Under the pieces are notes generated by a model that worked only from the letters and a program-made list of their open reading frames with translations, ran no database searches and was not told the origin of the DNA. Below, one piece after another: positions 56,357-64,000 of a stretch of 64,000 nt of DNA (the stretch's first letter is position 1; each line of letters starts with the position of its first letter). Source of the DNA: Epiperipatus broadwayi (lineage: Eukaryota > Onychophora > Udeonychophora > Euonychophora > Peripatidae); contig JAQFVV010000017.1 in the NCBI GenBank assembly GCA_028023455.1, forward strand, positions 2,551,001-2,615,000, given 5' to 3'. The position numbers and the translations under genes were made by a program.

Positions 56357-56533
56357 AAACCATTAAGCATCACATGATCACCATCTCTTATACTAGCACA
56401 AAATTGTTTATAAACAAGGGAAAACTCTCCATACAGTAGTGTCACCCTGTGCCACAAGCCTTCTGCCATCCATTGATTACTCTGGTTGGCACACTGTGGC
56501 ACTACTGTATGAAGAGTTTTGCCTTGTTTATAA
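56357..56533 (+). mobile_element. Family A mini-element with 11-bp target duplication
   Basis: 177 bp bounded by ACAAATAAGTT at 56346-56356 and 56534-56544. It starts AAACCATTAAGCATCACATG and consists of the end plus inverted repeats of about 55 bp; the hammerhead has been deleted. It proves that the ends alone suffice for mobility. Confidence 0.8.
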
Positions 56534-56549
56534 ACAAATAAGTTTTTTA

Positions 56550-59500
56550 TCCAATAATTTGAATATCATTCAATTATTTTATTATCTCAAATTGCATAAG
56601 TGATTTTTTTTCCATCAAAAAGTGGGAAAATAAAAACAGTCACAATAAGTGAATTTTATTCATGTTGCCATAAACAATAAATAATATCTTCCATTAAAAA
56701 CAGCACAAACAAAATGAGACTGAAGTAGATATTATTATTAAGTTAAACATTTATTTTGTAGACTTAAAATAATTTTTTTAAATATAGGAAACATACAATC
56801 ATCAGATCAAAATATAGTTTTTATTTTAAATTAACAGTCTTACTCAAGATAAATAAATAAATATCAAAAAATTATTAATACTTTCTGAGACATTCTTGTC
56901 AATAAGAAATTTAAATATTCTGTGGCAACTTTAATGATAATGCAGACATTCAAATGTACCTTGAAACTGGAATTCACTCTTGTGTCATTCTGGCAATAGT
57001 AATAACATTTTTTTAAATCCTCCAATGTGACAAATTTAACAAATAATATTTCAAACATTATAATAGATGATATTACCATTAGAACTGGCTGGAAATGAAA
57101 ATTGCAGTTCCTTGGAGTTAAAATTTAGAAATTTGTGTCAAGATAACTTAAAATTATCCTAACATATTTAATCTATTAATAATAAAGTTTAAATAAAATT
57201 ACACTGCTATGAACAATAAATGAAAATAATAGAAGAGAGAAAGTTGATAATCCTGTCAGGGATCAATTTCACCTTATGTATAGTAGTTAGGTGATTACTT
57301 TCCAAGTATTATCATTAATCTTTTAACCTATAACCTCTTTCCTGATTAATTCAAATCCCTGATCTAATGTAACTGTAAAGGTAGCTTACAATTCTATCAA
57401 AACCAGCATTTATTTATCCACACTACCAAACAAAGCCTGTTTAAAACATAAGCTGAACTTTTAGGTGGTGAAATGTGTTCTTTTTTTAAGCATATATATA
57501 TATACACATGATGGATGTTTGCTTTGTTACACATCAAGTTAGACAAATGTCATGATGAAATGATTTTCATTACTTAATAAAAAGTAAAAACAATATTTAA
57601 AGAAATATATATATATATATATAATAACAAGCTCTTAATTTTTTATATATATATACTAACAATGACTAATAATCACTGTGTTGTACATCAGAAATTAAGA
57701 TAGAGGACTGAGTAAACATAGCAATGATCCTATGTCAAGCCAATCACTAGGCAACCAAATATAGAAAATGAAATTAGAATTCTATTATGTAATTTTATTA
57801 TTATTTTTATTAACTACAACCAGGATAACTTGCACAACAATAAACAGTTACAGCAATGTTGAAGGAAATGGAAAAGCTACTATAGCAAACACCAGAATCT
57901 AAGCTTGGTATAAAAGCAAACCCAGTTCATTCTGTCATCTTTTATTATTTTTTAAAATAATGCATCAACCATACAAAGCCAACAACCTGAGGCCAAATGT
58001 TCGAAAGCACGTGAAAATGGATGACTCATTTGAATACTATGAATTATTCATATAAGTTTCTTAGCACAAAACCATAAAAAGTTAAAACCGACATTTGAAT
58101 TAAAAGAAATTTGATAAGTTTGTGCAATTTAATAAAATTGGTAAACTGTTTTTAAATTTATATTGGAAAAAACTGCACTACTATTTGAACATGTACAGAG
58201 AAGTAGTAGAACATTGACAGCATGTGAATAAAATGATGAAGTAATTTTTTTTCTTGTAAACCTAAATGCCAAATCACAAATAAAGAAAAATTAAATCTGT
58301 TATAAATCACTGTGCAATGTAATCTGGCTAAATTGACAGTACCATAGGACTGAAGTGCCACTATCCCAACCATGGAAGTGCATTGAATTAACCTACTTAC
58401 TCTTGTAATGCCTAAAGAAGTTCCAATTGTCCTACACTCAACATCTACCTGGATCAAGGAGAGCAACTGCAAAGAATGGATGTAATACTATTTTAAGTGA
58501 TGCATAGGAATTCCAATGAGTGAAGGATGTGAACTGAAAAGAGTGATTCAAGAAAGAGATAGACTGTAACCATGAAGGACATTATTGCCAATCTCATGAA
58601 CATTAACCAAAATAATTTAATCAAAGTTCTGATTTTGTTAGGAATTCTTGTTATTTATATATTTGTAAATTTCTTTTTTTTTCTTTCCACACTTGGAAGC
58701 ATAATTGTCTATGACTTGGAAGAATCTATTATAAATGAAAGCAACAAAACAAGAGAGGGAAATCATTAAGTTAGATCATTTCTTTTGTTAAATAAAATTT
58801 AAATCAACTTTCCCTCCATAGCAACTTTATGTTGGTCATCATGATATGGGATAAGGTAAGATCTTTGAGATTATTCCCTATTAATCACATACACTTATTA
58901 CAGGACAGAGTTCATGTTATTCATTTGTTGTTAACTAATAATTATTCATGTTTCTTTTTTCGATATAAATGACTAAACTTCTTGTGTAGATGCTCTTTCC
59001 TGTCAACCTTAGGAAACTGTACATAGATAGGGGAGTTCCCCAAGAAGATAGAACATCACTAATTTGGATTGGACAATAAGGCTACTATAGATATACCTGC
59101 ATAATAATGTAAAATAGCTAGTTAGCTTTACAATCAATTTAATAATTTTAAAAAAATTTTTTTATTTGTTTTTGTATATAATTAGTGCCATATTATGTAT
59201 TTCTACCATTGGGTAAGGGTTTGGAACTATGGATATTATCAATTGTTGATATAGTAGAAATCCATCCTTGACACAAGCAATATTCTGTTTTACCTTGTTA
59301 AAAAGTATGTTTTTTACTTTGTTTATTGTTTAATAAAAGTTGACAAATTTATTTACTTTTAATTGATCTTTAGTTTATCAAAATTATTTATGCATTCACT
59401 TATCGGCCAATAACCAAGGATACACCACATCTCACTCTTATGTAATAATGTATATGTTTGGATGAAGGATTAAATCAATTGCAACTTATATAGAGGGGCA

Positions 59501-59560
59501 ATTATTGCTACTCATATAAGCTCACTCCTGAAAAGAATCAAAGACAGGTTTTTCCCTGAC
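56550..59560. other. No gene seen
   Basis: AT-rich, TA runs near 57490 and 57605-57650. Open frames at 56864-57079, 58158-58472 (minus) and 58572-58769 (plus) were read and show no domain; the last has a hydrophobic stretch but no homologous feature I can name. Confidence 0.45.
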
Positions 59561-59574
59561 TTTGAATACTGAGG

Positions 59575-60012
59575 CATAATCAAGCCTGAAGAAGGAGTGA
59601 AGTATGGCTGAACTAGCTCACAACTGATGGTGCATGTGAAAGACTAGCAACCTTACTAATTTAATAACAACAAGCGATTTAGACAAAGGTTATTTACATA
59701 CATTGCTGATAAATTATATTAACATCTAGAAAATTGTGGTGTAGTAAATCTAAGATTTTGTGCTGTAATATTGTAAATTAAAAACTCAGTGAGTAACAAA
59801 TGAATATGTTTATATCTTCAAGCTTTCAGCCAAGATGCTTAAGACTGGCTTATATATATAAAAGTTAAGTAGAGAGAAGGTTGGTATCATCCATTTCTTA
59901 TCAAAATCTCTGTTGTGTGTCAAGGCCTGATCATTCTTAAGACAGCTGTTTAAAAATGTGATTGGCTGTCCAAGAAACAACTGACGGTGTATGTGAAAGA
60001 CTAGCAACCTTT
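59575..60012. repeat. Tandem repeat pair related to family C
   Basis: The block GTGAAAGACTAGCAACCTT occurs at about 59634 and 59993, giving a period near 359. Between them, AAATCTAAGATTTTGTGCTG, AACTCAGTGAGT and AGACTGGCTTATATAT align with one arm of the family C palindrome (22460-22570). A CTGAAGA core at about 59588 is followed by a weak hairpin. Confidence 0.45.
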
Positions 60013-60327
60013 CAATTATTACTAAATGTAATGTGCAAACACAGAGCTAGCCCATTGCATGTGGATACAATCATAGGTTATGTATTTCATCACATCATTA
60101 ACAGTATCCTACCAGAAGACCTCAGGACAGACCATAGTAAGATGTATCCCCCCTCTCTTGTGGTAAAAACTTGGCCCATCACAGTAACCAATGAAAGCTA
60201 CCAACTAAAATTACTCTCATGTACTCTGACAGATTTCTTTGTTTTGACTAGATTTAAGTTTTCAACTTTCACTTTAATATTAAACCATTATTATTTATTA
60301 AAATATAATACATTTGACCTCATTTGA
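59962..60327 (+). CDS. Unrecognised 121-codon open frame
   Basis: Longest open frame not explained by a transposon protein. It starts inside the repeat at 59575-60012 and continues into unique sequence; composition changes from mixed to hydrophobic at the end. I recognise no domain, signal peptide or splice context. Probably chance; listed only because of its length. Confidence 0.12.
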   Translation: MAVQETTDGVCERLATFQLLLNVMCKHRASPLHVDTIIGYVFHHIINSILPEDLRTDHSKMYPPSLVVKTWPITVTNESYQLKLLSCTLTDFFVLTRFKFSTFTLILNHYYLLKYNTFDLI

Positions 60328-60875
60328 TAAATAGTTTTGTTTAGAAATTAAATCAATTTTAAAAAATCACATTTGATTTCCAGAATTATTTAAAAAATTA
60401 GATTTTAATCAAAAGAAAGTGTTGTCAAGTTATAAAATTACAGATAGAGCTGATTCAATGTGCAAAATGAATGAAATCTTCTTTGCTTGATGTTTGTTTT
60501 AAATATCTGAATGAATTATTTCAAATATCTAGTAAATCTATTAATTTATGCTTTAAAAGTCTCAAATTCATAATTTTTATAATATCATTAAATGTTACAG
60601 ACTATTTAGATGTTGTCATTTCTAGACAGTTGTATTTCCTACAGCTTTAATTTCTATGGTAATGTTACACAGAAGAATATATTATTTTATATTTAAAAAT
60701 AAAACATTTCTGTTAAAAATAAATGTGTAATAATATAACTTTTTTATTTCTAATAATTATTACACAATTATGATATACAAAAATTAATCATAAACTTTCC
60801 CAAAAAATCAAGATTTTAGCCCATCATAATATTTCCTTGAAGTAATCTCATAACGTTTGAGATTACTAAGTATGC
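60285..60875 (-). repeat. Dispersed repeat E, copy 2
   Basis: Reverse-complement partner of 12330-12900, aligned end to end (TGAGGTCAAAT near 60320 corresponds to 12860, GAGATTACTT near 60840 to 12350). Non-coding. Confidence 0.55.
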
Positions 60876-60879
60876 AATG

Positions 60880-62828
60880 ATTAGGCATCAACAGTTGGTT
60901 TTAGAAACTTTGAAATTCTTGCTTATTTGATTATTTTGAAAACATGCAAATAGAAAAAAAATGTTTTTGTTAATAATATTGTAGAATTTGTAAAAAATGA
61001 GAGGGAAATTTTCAAAATGACCTATATTGTCTGATAATATTGATATAAAAATAAATATGACAATTAGTAATAAGAATAAAATTATTCAATGTGCTACTTA
61101 TAAAAAGAGTTGAATAATAGCAACAACAAAAAAACTTTAGGAAGTATTTACTTTAAAACATTGGTATATTAATCAGAAGAGTGGCTTATTAAAAAAGAAA
61201 AGAAAAATGTTTAAAAATTTTGAATCATGAAATTAAAAAAAATAATAATAAAGATAAGTTAGACAAAAATATTAGAAAAATACATTTTAATAAGTAATTT
61301 AAAAAATTTTGGGAGAAATTGTGATAAAGAAAATAAATATAGTTTTAAAAGATAAAACTATAATGAAAACCAGATTAAAAGAAATGGTCAAAGATGAAAC
61401 AAAACATCTTACATGAATAATATTTTTGTAGTGTAATTTTCACTATTTATTAAGAGGTCAATCTCTAATCTAATGATAGATTAATAAAAATTATTAACAA
61501 AACATCTAAATTTTGGAAAACAATGCAAATGATAAATAGACTTAGGAAAGATAGCTTAAAGTTTAACATGTAAAATATACTATTTGTAAAATAATTAATT
61601 ATGACATGATAATAAAGGTAGATTGTCAAGAAGATGGAAAGTCTTAGTCATTTCAAGAAATATCTCTGATAATTAAGATTTTTATGACAGTTCATCATTA
61701 TAATATTGTATATTGTTTAATGTGTAGTTAATTAAGATCATGGCTGCAAATTTTAATAGATTTAAAAATAGAATACTTCATTAATTAAAATATTTTCAAC
61801 TATATTAATCTATTAAAAAATATTAAATTATCAGAATCGACCTGCCTGGGGGAAGTGGAGGGGTGATTTCTTACGATAGCTAGGAGAGGTTTAAAATACT
61901 TTATTTCTCATTCCTATATAAATACTCTGTCATACAACCAAATCAAATAATATTTTGAATAGTAGACGGAGTGGTCAATTCTTTGATTGCATTTAGCTGG
62001 ACATGAGTGCATTTTTGGAACCTGCACAATTGATTTAAAGAGTTGCTGTCTTTGGAAAAAAAATAGTGTGGCCTTAGATTTTAATAAATTTTAGAATGGA
62101 ATTCTTCATTAACATAAATATTTCCACCTTTATTACTTCATTAAAAGTATTAAATTATCATATATATTTATATGTATACAAAAGTACTTTAAGCTATAAA
62201 ATAATATTATAAAAATATTATTTTGTTATTATTTATTAACTAGTTCATTTCATTTATTTAACATGCATGCGTACACACGTACACACAGACACATACATGT
62301 GATCTTCAGGAAAATATAGCTTGGCTAATTTCTGGAACGTGATTGATTAAAATGTAGCTTAGAAACTATTAGAATACTTTATCCAGGGTTTGCCGTTATA
62401 TGTTTAAAATATAAAAGTGAATATTAACAAGTACGTTTTTTAAAAGTTTGTTCAATTGATATGCTTAACAGTAATCTCATGGTGAGAGAAAAAAAACACT
62501 TTGTTTAGAGAAGTTTTATTTTGACCAATTAAGCTACAGTGATTTGATGTTTCAAGATGGCTTGATTTCACGAGAATGACTATTTTCATATATAGATAGG
62601 GAATTATTATAGTTTAATCGATATGTGTCAAACTTCTTGCTCTCACATCTTTGACACAAACCACTTGATTGAAGTATATTAATAATTTTTATTAGTCATT
62701 TATTAGATTAGAGATTATCCAATTAATGAATAATATTTTTGTGATATAATTTTCATTGCACCCCTCCACAAGATATTAAAAATGGATAGAAATCACCCCC
62801 TATCTTGTAGTAAAAATTACATTGCAGA
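60880..62828. other. No gene seen
   Basis: AT-rich with long A tracts. Two similar short stretches (61740-61810 and 62080-62160, sharing TTTTAATA...ATTAAAATATTT-type words) hint at an old duplication of about 340 bp, not certain. Confidence 0.4.
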
Positions 62829-62831
62829 AAT

Positions 62832-64000
62832 TATCATCATCATCATCAAACAGATCAATCCACTGCAGGATGAATGTCTCTTTAAATTCAATCCATCTTC
62901 TCTGATCTTTAGCTTCTCTTCTCCACATTACCCCTGCACACTTTCTTACTCCATCCATCCATATCATATGTTGTCTCTTTCTGGGTCTTTTACAATTTCT
63001 TGGAATCCAGTTTAAGATTTCAATTGTCCATGTATTATCATGACTTCTAGAAATATGTCCAGCCAACCCCACCTCAGTCTTTTAATTTTTTCAATGAGAT
63101 CAGTAACTCCTCTTTGTTCGCTTACCCACATATTGCATTTTTGATATCTTCTTGTTACTCCCAACATGCATCTCTCCATACTTCTTTGAATAATCTGAAG
63201 TCTCTATATTGCTCTTCTATTAAGTGTCCAAGTCTCAGATCCCTAAGTAAGAATTGGTAAAACACATTTATTAAAAACCATTCTTTTCAAACACATAGGC
63301 ATATTTCATTTTGGTATCAAGTTATTTCTATCAAAAGCAGTCCAACCAAGTTTAATTCTATGAATAATTTCATCCATTAAGTTTCCATCTGTATTAATAA
63401 TCTGACCAAGATATTTGTAGTTGTTAATTTCTTTTAAATCATCACAATCAATCTTCATTTTCATATTTTGAGAAAATTCATTAAACATTACTTTAGGCTT
63501 TTTAACATTTATCTTTAGTCCTACTTTTCTACTTTCATCTGATAACTCCTGCAACATTTACTGCAGCTCTAAAGCATTATTTGGAAAAACAACTACATCA
63601 TCTGCAAAATCTAAATGACTTCAATAATCTCTTACTTTCACTCCTTTAGCTTCCCATTTTAATCCACAAAACACTTCTTGCAGCACTGCTGTAAAAGGTT
63701 TTGGAAATATGGCATCACTCTATCTTACACCATTCTCAATGTTGAATTTCCTAATATCATTATGTAATCTAATTGTTGCTGTTGCACTTTTATAAATATT
63801 CTTTAAAATATGGCAATATCCTGGATCTATATGTTGATTATCCAATACTTTAATCACTGAAGAAATGTTTATAGAATCAAATGCCTTTTCATTATCTACA
63901 GATCCAAAGCATAATGACAACTCGTATTCATTTGTCCATTCTATAACTTCTCTCAATACCTGGATATGATCTACTGTACTAAAACCACTTCTAAATCCAG
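62832..64000 (-). pseudogene. RTE LINE copy B, 3' part, runs off the window
   Basis: Second best RTE copy, minus strand, with the 3' triplet tail at 62832-62848. From the right edge: LCFGSVDNEKAFDSI (motif A), stop at 63720-63722, LDFADDVVVF (motif C) with stops on both sides, LKINVKKPKVMF, then NNYKYLGQ and, after more stops and a one-base loss near 63066, the C-terminal WIPRNCKRPRKRQ and WRREAKDQRRW. Clearly inactive. It keeps the reading where element A is broken (the base near 63795 and the NNYKYLG codons), which shows where A was damaged. The 5' part lies beyond 64000. Confidence 0.85.

Noticed and set aside
58158-58472. 104-codon minus-strand open frame
   Set aside because: No motif, no homologous copy in the window, low support; could be chance.

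Overview
This is a strongly AT-rich, gene-poor stretch of an animal nuclear genome, most likely an invertebrate. The basis is the mix of mobile elements: RTE-clade LINEs, a Penelope-like element with a GIY-YIG domain, a Merlin/ISXO2-type transposase relic, tRNA-derived SINEs and long AT/CA/ATC simple repeats. I found no convincing host protein-coding exon, rRNA gene, functional tRNA gene, operon or CRISPR array. I cannot name the species from the sequence alone.

Most of what can be annotated is transposon-derived. The best-preserved element is a 3.2-kb RTE LINE on the minus strand (39767-42993). It is flanked by a 10-bp target-site duplication and keeps an intact endonuclease reading frame, but its reverse transcriptase is broken by two frameshifts and a stop. 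Five other RTE copies are fragments (32185-33330, 34606-35076, 43650-44375, 47335-47675, and 62832 to the window edge). Two further LINE relics of other types lie at 18270-19150 and 31640-32115. A Merlin-like DNA transposon relic occupies 14771-16361.

The most striking content is a set of small repeat families whose conserved heart is a hammerhead ribozyme motif (core CTGANGA, a stem II hairpin, GAAA). Family A has about a dozen copies between 17465 and 56533. It has a consensus two-base-pair stem III, GTC as cleavage triplet and a well-paired stem I, and its full-length insertions carry target-site duplications of 11-14 bp. One locus (20205-21493) holds two ribozymes on the same strand exactly 456 nt apart, the arrangement of a retrozyme that would release a unit-length RNA. 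Family H2 (five or six copies, 7345-34420) has a hammerhead with a perfect six-base-pair stem II in one copy and an 11-bp target-site duplication in another. Family B (38375, 48070, 52500) is a diverged relative of A. Weaker hammerhead-like cores occur in at least four more repeats.

A Penelope-like element relic (45588-47090) is a long palindrome. Each arm contains the GIY-YIG end of the protein followed by a tRNA-like segment and a tail; shorter palindromes made of the same tRNA-like unit lie at 26682 and 38880, and the RTE element is inserted into another. Penelope-like elements are the documented partners of hammerhead retroelements, so the window reads as a graveyard in which one autonomous Penelope-like machinery and several ribozyme-bearing passengers multiplied. 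That partnership is inference. The remaining segments (for example 3510-7335, 23240-24665, 48500-51120, 52800-55615, 56550-59560, 60880-62830) are AT-rich DNA in which I see no gene.
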